Part shown: in pieces, positions 1 to 4,976 of the stretch
How the letters are laid out: every line of letters starts with the position of its first letter
Position numbering within the stretch: position 1 is the first letter of the stretch
The notes under the pieces: model-generated
What the model saw: only the letters and a program-made list of their open reading frames with translations
Databases searched by the model: none
What the model was told of the DNA's origin: nothing
Source of the DNA: an uncultured Prevotella sp.
GTDB lineage: Bacteria > Bacteroidota > Bacteroidia > Bacteroidales > Bacteroidaceae
Direction: 5' to 3'
DNA length: 5,386 nt
Assembly (NCBI GenBank): GCA_900544825.1
Contig: UQWP01000116.1
Coordinates: 1 to 5,386 of the forward strand
Translations under genes and position numbers: made by a program

Positions 1-56
1 CCTACTATAATCGTAGATAATAATAGGGTTATGCCAAACTGACTTTTTTTGCTCAT
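1..56 (-). CDS. N-terminus of a probable membrane or exported protein (partial)
   Basis: Reading leftward from an ATG at 56-54, 18 codons stay open to the window edge: MSKKSQFGITLLLSTIIVG-like, where the last residue is incomplete. A short basic head (KK) followed by a hydrophobic stretch (ITLLLSTIIV) looks like a membrane anchor or uncleaved signal segment. The ATG is preceded by an A-rich tract (AATTAAAACCAAACAATT) as is common before Bacteroidota start codons. A possible -7 box lies about 140 nt upstream at 197-204. The piece is too short to name a family, and the call rests on the shape of the N-terminus, the start context and the absence of any other gene in this stretch. Confidence 0.5.
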   Translation of the reverse strand, partial: MSKKSQFGITLLLSTIIV

Positions 57-196
57 AATTGTTTGGTTTTAATTGTTATATTATGTAATTTTATAGAGAT
101 AATCAGATTCTTAATTATATAATTGTCTGACTAAGTTTATATTGATTCAATTAATGATTCTTATTGCTTAGGCTTGTTTATTTTAATAACCGGTTG

Positions 197-204
197 CAAA
201 TTTA
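197..204 (-). promoter_or_regulatory. Candidate Bacteroidota -7 box for the left-edge gene
   Basis: On the minus strand this reads TAAATTTG followed by CA, an exact match to TAnnTTTG. No convincing -33 TTTG is seen 19-21 bp further upstream. It points toward the ATG at 56 and would give a leader of about 130 nt. A perfect 8-bp palindrome, AACCGGTT at 188-195, lies close to the expected transcription start. In AT-rich DNA such a box can occur by chance, so the call is weak. Confidence 0.3.
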
Positions 205-253
205 CGATAAATTTCAATAAGTTGTCTAAAAAAAAAGTTAATAAATGCAAATG

Positions 254-288
254 GGGCGAAAAAACATATAAAACTTGCTTTTTCGCCC
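254..288 (-). terminator. Bidirectional terminator-like hairpin
   Basis: Perfect 10-bp inverted repeat GGGCGAAAAA (254-263) / TTTTTCGCCC (279-288) around a 15-nt loop. It lies about 75 nt beyond the stop of the leftward gene at 364 and so would end the toxin-antitoxin operon. The stem itself carries A and T runs. Further T-rich tracts follow in both directions, but a nine-T run on the minus strand is about 18 nt away and not immediately adjacent. Function is inferred from shape and position. Confidence 0.55.
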
Positions 289-363
289 TCTCTTTATCCT
301 TTTTATATAATGTGGGGAAGTTAGAGAAGTTATCACTCCCCTTAACTTCCCTCAATTCCCTCA

Positions 364-1764
364 TCAGCTGAAGAAGCTGTAGCCCCAGATGGCCTGCATC
401 ATCCTGGCACAGAGCGAGGAGAAATTCTGATAGAGCTTGGGCGACCACTTCGTCATCCCATACAGCTCCTTCTTCTCCAAAAACATCTCCTCGTTCCATT
501 CGGTATAATCGTACTCATTGAAGTAGCGGGAGTAATCGCTCAGATTGTCTGCCGTAAAGCGGAGACGGGGATCGATGTAGCCAAACCACTCGGCACTCAT
601 CATCTGATGGGCAAAGGTGGCGAAGGTGCTCTCATGCTTGATCAGGTTGAGATGCTTCAGCACGCTCCATACGCAGAACCACTGGTTCTTCCGGGTAATC
701 AGATTCACCATCTTGGAGATGGATTTCTTCAACTCCTCCAGATCTACCGAACGGCCATTCACCGTAAGATAGAATACCTCATTATGAAGTGACTGCTCGA
801 ACTCCTCCGGAAATTCTATGGCACGGATGCGCTGCGTGATGATCTGGTATTTAGCTACAGCATCCACGAGCTTCAGGAATTCCTCGTTCGTGAAATTCAC
901 TTTGATCAGCGAAGCACCCAACTGGCTCACATCGTCTGCACTATTGAGAAACAGCAGGAGCAGATTCTGGGGCACCAGATGCTTCAACTCCCTTCTCGCC
1001 TGGAGCCATTGATTCACATTGAGCGGTTTGCCATCGTTGTCGTACTGCAGATTGGAGAAATAGAGTTCCAGCTTTTCGCTGCTGTCCTTTTCAGAGATGT
1101 ATTTCTGTATCGCCCATTCCGTTAATCGGGCTGCTTCCTCGGGTGTCATTTCTGAATTCGTAACGTGGCAGACTCTGCGGAAATGCAGCACCAGATAGCT
1201 GGCGAGGCAATAGAGGCGAATGAGATACCACAGACGTTCCTCGTATCTCACCCCCGGGAACTTCGTGATCTTATGATATTTCTGAATCATTTTCTCCGTA
1301 TTCTGGATATCTTCCACCACCAGCTGTATGGATTCCTGGCTCATGCCATCCATCAGCAGCAGGTCGTGCAGCTTAGGCAGGAGCGTACTGATCTCTGAGG
1401 AGAACTTCGGGGAAGAATGTCCTTCTACCTTCTTGCCAGCCTTGACCAGGGCAAGGACTTTTTTCATGAATTTGGTAAACTGGGTGGTGATGATGAGTTC
1501 GAAGGAGGTGAAATACATCTCGTTCTGCTCCTTGCGGTGATGGGAAACATCGGTATGCTGCAAGGCGAGGTCCTGATCTGCCAGATAGCAGAGTCGGGCT
1601 GCCTTGGTACAAAGGGAGTGGATGTCGAAGGTCATCTCTTGCGAGCTGTAATCTTCCCATCCATCCATCAACACCTTGAGCATCATTGTAAAATGGTCGA
1701 GTTGACGATCGAAAACCTCGTAGCTGAATGCGGGGACTTGTTTATCTTGCTGAGTCTGTAGCAT
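364..1764 (-). CDS. Uncharacterised Bacteroidota protein, 466 aa
   Basis: I do not recognise a named family. The product is rich in predicted helix and aromatic residues, with no signal peptide, transmembrane segment, Walker motif or obvious catalytic signature. The N-terminal two thirds is helical; the C-terminal part (from about 'VNGRSVDLEELKK' onward) has a Trp/Phe-rich segment 'NQWFCVWSVLKHLNL' and ends WGYSFFS. The C-terminal style is reminiscent of lineage-specific Prevotella/Bacteroides hypothetical proteins; that is only an impression. I prefer the ATG at 1764 because AGGA sits 6 nt upstream; ATGs at 1788 and 1803 are in frame, and the 1803 start would overlap the antitoxin gene by 7 nt (ATGGTGA). 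No promoter box was found between 1764 and 2111, so it may be read from the toxin promoter. It looks more GC-rich than the two genes upstream, suggesting that module arrived separately. Confidence 0.88.
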   Translation of the reverse strand: MLQTQQDKQVPAFSYEVFDRQLDHFTMMLKVLMDGWEDYSSQEMTFDIHSLCTKAARLCYLADQDLALQHTDVSHHRKEQNEMYFTSFELIITTQFTKFMKKVLALVKAGKKVEGHSSPKFSSEISTLLPKLHDLLLMDGMSQESIQLVVEDIQNTEKMIQKYHKITKFPGVRYEERLWYLIRLYCLASYLVLHFRRVCHVTNSEMTPEEAARLTEWAIQKYISEKDSSEKLELYFSNLQYDNDGKPLNVNQWLQARRELKHLVPQNLLLLFLNSADDVSQLGASLIKVNFTNEEFLKLVDAVAKYQIITQRIRAIEFPEEFEQSLHNEVFYLTVNGRSVDLEELKKSISKMVNLITRKNQWFCVWSVLKHLNLIKHESTFATFAHQMMSAEWFGYIDPRLRFTADNLSDYSRYFNEYDYTEWNEEMFLEKKELYGMTKWSPKLYQNFSSLCARMMQAIWGYSFFS

Positions 1765-1796
1765 ATTATATCCTATGATTCTGCTCATACAGTTTG

Positions 1797-2111
1797 TCAC
1801 CATAAAGCGACTTTGCCAATACCTGCCATTTCAAAGCTGGCAGAGATTCCCATTGCTCTAAAAACTTTGGCTATGGTAGCAAATGTGATATTGTTTCCTT
1901 TTTCTATTCTAGAAACTTGTGATTTCTTTACTCCAATTAGTGCTCCAAGTTCCTCTTGAGTCAGATTCTTCGATTGGCGTGCTTTTTTGATAGCTTCTCC
2001 TATCAGAAAAGCATTCATGTCTGATTCATATTGATTACGCAATGGTGTACCTTCCTTACCGAGTACTTTATCTAAAGCTTCGTCTTCTGTGTAAAATTTC
2101 GTTGTTGCCAT
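1797..2111 (-). CDS. XRE-family antitoxin (HigA-type), 104 aa
   Basis: A helix-turn-helix DNA-binding protein expected to bind and neutralise the toxin encoded just upstream and to repress their shared promoter. The HTH_3/Cro-C1 domain spans about residues 36-90, with the core 'LTQEELGALIGVKKSQVSRIEKG' shape around residues 50-72. Residues 1-35 are a short acidic extension and the C-terminus ends in FEMAGIGKVALW. Its ATG (2111-2109) overlaps the toxin stop codon as TAATG, so translation is probably coupled. This toxin-first order is typical of HigBA systems. A near-palindrome at 2499-2520 is the obvious operator. The gene is AT-rich like the toxin. I am sure of the XRE antitoxin role by context, less so of the HigA subfamily. 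Confidence 0.93.
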   Translation of the reverse strand: MATTKFYTEDEALDKVLGKEGTPLRNQYESDMNAFLIGEAIKKARQSKNLTQEELGALIGVKKSQVSRIEKGNNITFATIAKVFRAMGISASFEMAGIGKVALW

Positions 2112-2458
2112 TATCTTTTGTTCTTTTCGTTAAAATATTCTCGCCTAATAGACTCTGCCTTTTGAATTTCTTTCGACGGAGTCTTTTGCGTCTTTTTGAT
2201 TATACCATGGGTTGTAATAACCAATGTTTCTGCTTCTGTATCCCAAAAGGCAAAGACTCTATAAATAGAACCATTGTATTTAGTCCTAAATTCCCAAATG
2301 TCACTGCCTTTTAGTTTTTTAAAAAGCTCTGTATCTACAACATATTTGCTCTTGTTGATGTTAAACATGATTTTCTCTTTTACTTTATTTTCTAAAGAAT
2401 TGAGAAATTCAATAACTTCATTAGAGTATATGATTTTAAATTTCGGTCGCTCAAACAT
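2111..2458 (-). CDS. HigB/RelE-superfamily toxin (Gp49-like), 115 aa
   Basis: Probable ribosome-dependent mRNA-cleaving toxin of the HigB/Gp49-like group in the RelE superfamily. Diagnostic segments are 'LFKKLKGSDIWEFRTK' plus 'SIYRVFAFW' (about residues 45-72) and the C-terminal signature 'TTHGIIKKTQKTP' followed by an IxxAxxxRxxY helix (about 82-108). Length is normal for the family. The start is set at the ATG at 2458, which has a purine-rich AAAGAGAA just upstream. A longer frame opening with TTG at 2482 is unlikely because that codon lies inside the predicted -7 box and would not be in the message. The gene is followed directly by its antitoxin, overlapping by one base. Confidence 0.93.
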   Translation of the reverse strand: MFERPKFKIIYSNEVIEFLNSLENKVKEKIMFNINKSKYVVDTELFKKLKGSDIWEFRTKYNGSIYRVFAFWDTEAETLVITTHGIIKKTQKTPSKEIQKAESIRREYFNEKNKR

Positions 2459-2479
2459 ATTCTCTTTTTTTAAATAATG

Positions 2480-2511
2480 CAAAAATACAGATTAGTTAGC
2501 ATATATGTAAA
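2480..2511 (-). promoter_or_regulatory. Promoter of the toxin-antitoxin operon
   Basis: On the minus strand TATTTTTG (2487-2480) matches TAnnTTTG exactly. TTTA about 20 bp upstream (2511-2508) sits where the -33 TTTG would be and matches three of four bases. The predicted start of transcription falls around 2473, leaving a short leader before the ATG at 2458. The -33 side is covered by the palindrome at 2499-2520. Confidence 0.6.
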
Positions 2512-2520
2512 CATATACGC
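2499..2520. promoter_or_regulatory. Palindromic operator, probable antitoxin binding site
   Basis: A 22-bp dyad made of GCATATATGT (2499-2508), a central AA, and ACATATACGC (2511-2520). Nine of ten arm positions are complementary. It covers the expected -33 region of the toxin promoter. XRE antitoxins commonly bind such dyads to repress their own operon; that this protein binds here is inferred. Confidence 0.6.
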
Positions 2521-2634
2521 TTTTTTTTATTCTTTATTAACTGTAATTCGCAAAAAGTAACTACTCAGCAAATAGATTATCTGATGATTGAAAAGAAACT
2601 CTTTCTACGGCAAAACCTGAAGAAATGCGCCCGA

Positions 2635-2712
2635 TTTTCCCACGCCTTTTCCCATACACCCTTGGGATTTTTCCCAAATGGAGCGGAATGGGCGTGGGAA
2701 AGGCGGGAAAAT
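2635..2712. repeat. Dyad-rich block with repeated TTTTCCCA words
   Basis: An 11-bp perfect inverted repeat TTTCCCACGCC (2636-2646) / GGCGTGGGAAA (2691-2701) encloses a smaller hairpin TTGGGA (2662-2667) / TCCCAA (2672-2677). The word TTTTCCCA occurs at 2635, 2647 and 2669, and complementary GGGAAA words occur at 2696 and 2705. ATTTTCCC (2634-2641) also pairs with GGGAAAAT (2705-2712). The block ends at the -33 element of the rightward promoter, so it could be an operator or an initiator-binding (iteron-like) region. Confidence 0.6.
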
Positions 2713-2744
2713 TTGGAAAACGACCCTACTATTGTGTATCTTTG
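2712..2744 (+). promoter_or_regulatory. Bacteroidota-type promoter for the ATPase gene
   Basis: TTTG (2712-2715) and TATCTTTG (2737-2744) are separated by 21 bp, a good match to the -33/-7 consensus TTTG and TAnnTTTG. Transcription would begin near 2750, giving a leader of about 215 nt that carries the whole left repeat cluster before the ATG at 2965. Confidence 0.65.
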
Positions 2745-2809
2745 CACCCGGAGTTGAGAAGGCTGGATAGAAGATTCAGGCGGCGGTGGATAGAAAGCTA
2801 CTTTCTAAA

Positions 2810-2913
2810 ACACCCTTCACCCTTCACCAATGAGACATAAACGTCTAATAGCTAGATGTTTATACGGGTGAAGGGTGTCGCTGACCCTTCACCCACCCTT
2901 CACCACCCTTCAC
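2810..2913. repeat. Left cluster of the ACCCTTCAC repeat with nested hairpins
   Basis: ACCCTTCAC occurs at 2812, 2819, 2884, 2895 and 2905; the complement GTGAAGGGT occurs once at 2868. ACACCCTTCACCC (2810-2822) is perfectly complementary to 2866-2878, enclosing a second hairpin with 11-bp arms (2837-2847 and 2853-2863, one mismatch that would be a G-U pair in RNA). Alternatively 2866-2876 pairs perfectly with 2884-2894 around a 7-nt loop. The two folds exclude each other. The cluster mirrors the one at 4207-4311. Confidence 0.85.
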
Positions 2914-2964
2914 CCTCTTCAAATTTGAGGATGAATCACAACATTAATTAATAATTTTAAAACC

Positions 2965-4173
2965 ATGATTATGGAAACAAAAAGTAATTTGAAGTCATCT
3001 ATGATGGCAGGTAATCAATCAGCAATCTACCAGGTAGAGAGCTTTCTGGAGGAGTTTTATCTCTTCCGCAGAAATGTTTTGAACGGAAAGACCGAGTTCT
3101 TCTGCATCAACCCTGAAGAGAAGAACTGGAAGGTGCTTACAGCCGAGGCTTTCAACTCCATCGTTCGCCGCGCCAAGAAATTGGGAATCGGCGAGAAGAA
3201 GTCGCCAAGACAGGACATCGAGGAGTACATCAAGTCGGATGCCGTTCCCGTCTTCGACCCTATCCAGGAATACATGAACAAGCTGCCGAAATGGGATGGA
3301 AAGAACCATGTGGCTGCTCTTTTCGGCAGAATTCCGGGGTTGACCAGCGAACAGCTTGGCTGGTGCGCCACCTGGTTCCGTTCGGCAGTAGCCCATTGGC
3401 TGCAGATGGACATGCTGCACGGAAATGAAGCCGTACCGGTGCTTATCGGACAGCAGGGTTGCGGAAAAAGTACCTTCGCCGTCCGACTGCTGCCCGAGGA
3501 ACTTCGCCAGTATTTCCTCGACCACATCAACTTCGGCAACAAGTTTGATTCAGAAATGGCGCTCACCCATAATCTTCTGGTGAACATTGATGAGCTTGCC
3601 AACATCACCGTTGCCCAGCAGGGCAAGCTGAAGCAGACGCTTTCGAAGGTAAAGGTGAATGGTCGTCCTATCTTCGGCAAGAGTCAGGCAGACCGCAGAA
3701 GATACGCCTCTTTTCTGGCAACCACCAATGATGAGCATCCACTCTGCGATCCGACGGGAAGTCGCCGTTACCTCTGTCTTCGAGTTCCCGACGGGGAATT
3801 TATAGACAACAGTTCGGTCATCAATTATGACCAGCTCTATGCACAAATGATGTATGAGCTTCGGGATAAGGAGACCCCTTATTGGTTCACCAATGATGAG
3901 GTGGCTCGCATCCAGGAATTCAACCAGCCCTTCTTCAAGGTGGATGATCTGGAGACGATGATCAGCTACTGTTTCCGAATGCCGGCAGAGGAAGAGGAAG
4001 GCAAATGGATGGTGAGTTCCGAGGTTTTCGACGTGCTTCATCAGCAATATCCTATGCTGGTGGGAAATATGAGTACCAAGGTAAAAATAGGTCAAACCCT
4101 CAAGTTTATGGGATGCAAGAGCAAGCATACCAAGCACGGACAGGCCTATCAGCTCCTTGCTCTATCAGCCTGA
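2965..4173 (+). CDS. VapE/VirE-family P-loop ATPase (SF3-helicase-like), 402 aa
   Basis: Probable DNA-dependent ATPase/helicase of the virulence-associated E group, with members in phages, satellites and integrated elements. Walker A is GQQGCGKST (residues 162-170), Walker B is LLVNIDE (204-210), a sensor-like strand ends in LATTN (251-255), and DPTGSRRYL (262-270) supplies likely arginine-finger residues. The segment 'FDPIQEYMNKLPKWDGKNH' (97-115) is typical of the region before the ATPase core. The C-terminal 80 residues, with 'FFKVDDLE' and 'FMGCKSKHTKHGQAYQL', resemble the DUF3874-type tail of Bacteroidota members. Many relatives are longer with an N-terminal primase-like or VirE_N domain; only about 95 residues precede the core here. 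ATG at 2965 follows an A-rich tract; ATG at 2971 is the alternative. It is the only gene between the mirrored clusters. Family confidence is good, biological role is inferred. Confidence 0.9.
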   Translation: MIMETKSNLKSSMMAGNQSAIYQVESFLEEFYLFRRNVLNGKTEFFCINPEEKNWKVLTAEAFNSIVRRAKKLGIGEKKSPRQDIEEYIKSDAVPVFDPIQEYMNKLPKWDGKNHVAALFGRIPGLTSEQLGWCATWFRSAVAHWLQMDMLHGNEAVPVLIGQQGCGKSTFAVRLLPEELRQYFLDHINFGNKFDSEMALTHNLLVNIDELANITVAQQGKLKQTLSKVKVNGRPIFGKSQADRRRYASFLATTNDEHPLCDPTGSRRYLCLRVPDGEFIDNSSVINYDQLYAQMMYELRDKETPYWFTNDEVARIQEFNQPFFKVDDLETMISYCFRMPAEEEEGKWMVSSEVFDVLHQQYPMLVGNMSTKVKIGQTLKFMGCKSKHTKHGQAYQLLALSA

Positions 4174-4206
4174 GAGCTATTCACCTGGAGCCGTTTTTTT
4201 CGAAAA

Positions 4207-4311
4207 GGTGAAGGGTGGGTGAAGGGTGGGTGAAGGGCTGAGCCAACCCTTCACCTCTCGCAACCCCAGTGTTTATCGGGGTTTCAAGCGAAAAGGTGAA
4301 GGGTGAAGGGT
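4207..4311. repeat. Right cluster of the GTGAAGGGT repeat with nested hairpins
   Basis: GTGAAGGGT occurs at 4208, 4219, 4230 (last base changed to C), 4296 and 4303; the complement ACCCTTCAC occurs once at 4246. The first three form a tandem of the 11-mer GGTGAAGGGTG. Arms 4229-4237 and 4247-4255 pair perfectly over 9 bp. The alternative is 4246-4255 with 4295-4304 (10 bp perfect), enclosing the hairpin AACCCC (4262-4267) / GGGGTT (4278-4283). CGAAAAGGTGAAGGGTG is repeated exactly at 4201-4217 and 4289-4305. Confidence 0.85.
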
Positions 4312-4366
4312 AAAATAGAGAGCAAGGTTTTTCTATCTCCCGACGTATCGTTTCGTGCCTGGCAAT

Positions 4367-4403
4367 GGCAAGATATTGCCCTGGTAAAGGGCAATATTGT
4401 GCC
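4367..4403. repeat. Imperfect hairpin built from GGCAA/TTGCC words
   Basis: Arms 4367-4381 and 4389-4403 are complementary at 13 of 15 positions, with an uninterrupted 9-bp core ATATTGCCC (4373-4381) / GGGCAATAT (4389-4397) and a 7-nt loop TGGTAAA. Further GGCAA words occur at 4361 and 4411. No T-run follows on the plus strand, so it does not look like a standard terminator. It could be an operator dyad or a leader hairpin for the gene at 4530. Confidence 0.6.
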
Positions 4404-4529
4404 GTAGTGAGGCAAAAATAGAAAGGAGCCGCTTTATCCCACATCAGGACTATCATGACGACCTCTCAGAGACGTTCCGACATCTCGTAAGTATTATTAA
4501 TAGAATAACTTTTAAAACATCACGTAAAT

Positions 4530-4949
4530 ATGAACAAGTACATTCCTTACAACATTACATGCCCATTGGCATCCTGCAGCCGTAGCAACACCTGTGCCCG
4601 CTACGCCAATTATCAGAAGGCAAAGGCTGAAGAGGCTTCCTTCATGGTCTTGAATACCGATCTTCTCCAGATAGAGGGAGAGGGTTGTCCTTACCATCTC
4701 GTTTCTGAACGTCAGCGCTGGGCAAGAGGTTTCAGTCGTCTCTGCAAATCCATCCCATCGGGCAATGCCAAATATCTGAACGTATATACCCCATTCACCC
4801 AGCGCCGTTTCTACAAGGCAAAGAATGGCGAGTTCCCTCTCAATCCTCAGATGCAGGCAGAACTCCTGGAGATTTTCAAGGAAAAAGGAGCCGACCTCAG
4901 TCTGGGATTCGACAGCTATGAGGAGCAGGATGTGCTGGTAGAGAAGTAG
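4530..4949 (+). CDS. Small cysteine-rich protein, DUF6078-like, 139 aa
   Basis: Function unknown. The N-terminus carries Cys11, Cys16 and Cys22 in a CPLASC-x5-CARY pattern, then Cys53 with His56 in a GCPYHL motif, and Cys72; together these could bind a metal ion. The middle has 'RQRWARGFSRLCKSIP' and the C-terminal half 'FTQRRFYKAKNGEFPLNPQMQ', a helix, and an acidic end with FDSYEEQD. From memory this order (Cys-rich head, ARGF, FGRRxFYxxxNG-like, FDxYxEE-like) resembles the DUF6078 family of Bacteroidota, which I could not verify. No signal peptide or membrane segment, so probably cytoplasmic. ATG at 4530 follows AAACATCACGTAAAT; no strong Shine-Dalgarno. It lies 218 bp beyond the right end of the candidate element and is followed at once by a terminator-like hairpin. 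Confidence 0.85.
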   Translation: MNKYIPYNITCPLASCSRSNTCARYANYQKAKAEEASFMVLNTDLLQIEGEGCPYHLVSERQRWARGFSRLCKSIPSGNAKYLNVYTPFTQRRFYKAKNGEFPLNPQMQAELLEIFKEKGADLSLGFDSYEEQDVLVEK

Positions 4950-4976
4950 GCGCAGAGTAATCTGCGTCTCGTATTT
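4949..4976 (+). terminator. Terminator-like hairpin after the cysteine-rich gene
   Basis: CGCAGA (4951-4956) pairs with TCTGCG (4961-4966) around GTAA, extended by one G-T and one G-C pair to 4949 and 4968. It begins at the last base of the stop codon. The tail (CTCGTATTT) is only moderately T-rich, so it may be a weak terminator. Confidence 0.5.

Larger units (their letters stand above)
57..363. other. AT-rich intergenic spacer without a gene
   Basis: No convincing coding sequence on either strand. It holds the candidate promoter at 197-204, the terminator-like hairpin at 254-288, a palindrome AATTATATAATT at 113-124 flanked by TCAGA (103-107) and TCTGA (126-130), and a 9-bp inverted repeat GGGAAGTTA (315-323) / TAACTTCCC (343-351) just beyond the stop codon of the leftward gene. 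The short open frames here consist of low-complexity sequence. Confidence 0.6.
2521..2964. other. Intergenic region between the divergent toxin operon and the ATPase gene
   Basis: No credible gene; the one open frame (2625-2840) contains the promoter and repeat arrays and has no protein-like character. From left to right it holds an AT-rich stretch, a dyad-rich block (2635-2712), a rightward promoter (2712-2744), and a leader of over 200 nt with the left repeat cluster (2810-2913). A perfect 10-bp palindrome TCAAATTTGA lies at 2919-2928, and an A/T-rich tract precedes the ATG at 2965. Confidence 0.7.
2812..4311. mobile_element. Candidate 1500-bp element bounded by mirror-image repeat clusters
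   Basis: ACCCTTCACCCTTCACC (2812-2828) and GGTGAAGGGTGAAGGGT (4295-4311) are perfect 17-bp inverted repeats bounding 1500 bp with one gene. Inside each, the sub-terminal layout is the same in mirror order: outer pair, small hairpin, one opposite copy, 7 nt, triplet. Mirror ends around an SF3-like helicase suggest replication or mobilisation ends, but no transposase, HUH nickase or clear target duplication is visible, and the likely promoter (2712-2744) lies outside. The boundaries are directly visible; the idea that it moves or replicates is a hypothesis. Confidence 0.4.
4174..4529. other. Intergenic region after the ATPase gene
   Basis: No supported gene. A seven-T run at 4194-4200 lies 20 nt after the stop codon, without a strong hairpin in front of it. 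Then come the right repeat cluster (4207-4311), the GGCAA-type hairpin (4367-4403) and an AT-rich tract before the ATG at 4530. No exact TAnnTTTG box was found on the plus strand; TAACTTTT at 4506-4513 differs at one base and lacks a -33 partner, so how the next gene is transcribed is unclear. Confidence 0.6.

Noticed and set aside
1373..1761. Open frames overlapping the 466-aa gene on both strands
   Set aside because: Shadows of the longer leftward frame; no start signals or protein-like features.
2625..2840. 71-codon plus-strand open frame
   Set aside because: It spans the dyad block, the predicted promoter and part of the repeat cluster; the composition follows those repeats and shows no protein-like pattern.
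2810..2913. CRISPR array
   Set aside because: The repeated word is only 9 bp, occurs in both orientations and at 7-11-bp spacing, with no spacers of regular length and no cas genes.
3057..3680. Long minus-strand open frames opposite the ATPase gene (also 3019-3525 and 3550-4137)
   Set aside because: They lie fully within a gene with intact ATPase motifs; their products have no recognisable features and are antisense shadows.
4194..4200. Seven-T run after the ATPase stop codon as an intrinsic terminator
   Set aside because: No stable GC-rich stem is visible directly upstream; noted in the region description only.
2807..4315. AAAA on both sides of the candidate element as a target-site duplication
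   Set aside because: Four identical bases in A-rich flanks (2807-2810 and 4312-4315) are not significant, and the left copy is offset by one base from the repeat edge.
4455..4490. 11-codon open frame that could be a leader peptide upstream of the cysteine-rich gene
   Set aside because: Too short, no start signal, no codon pattern or coupled attenuator supporting translation.
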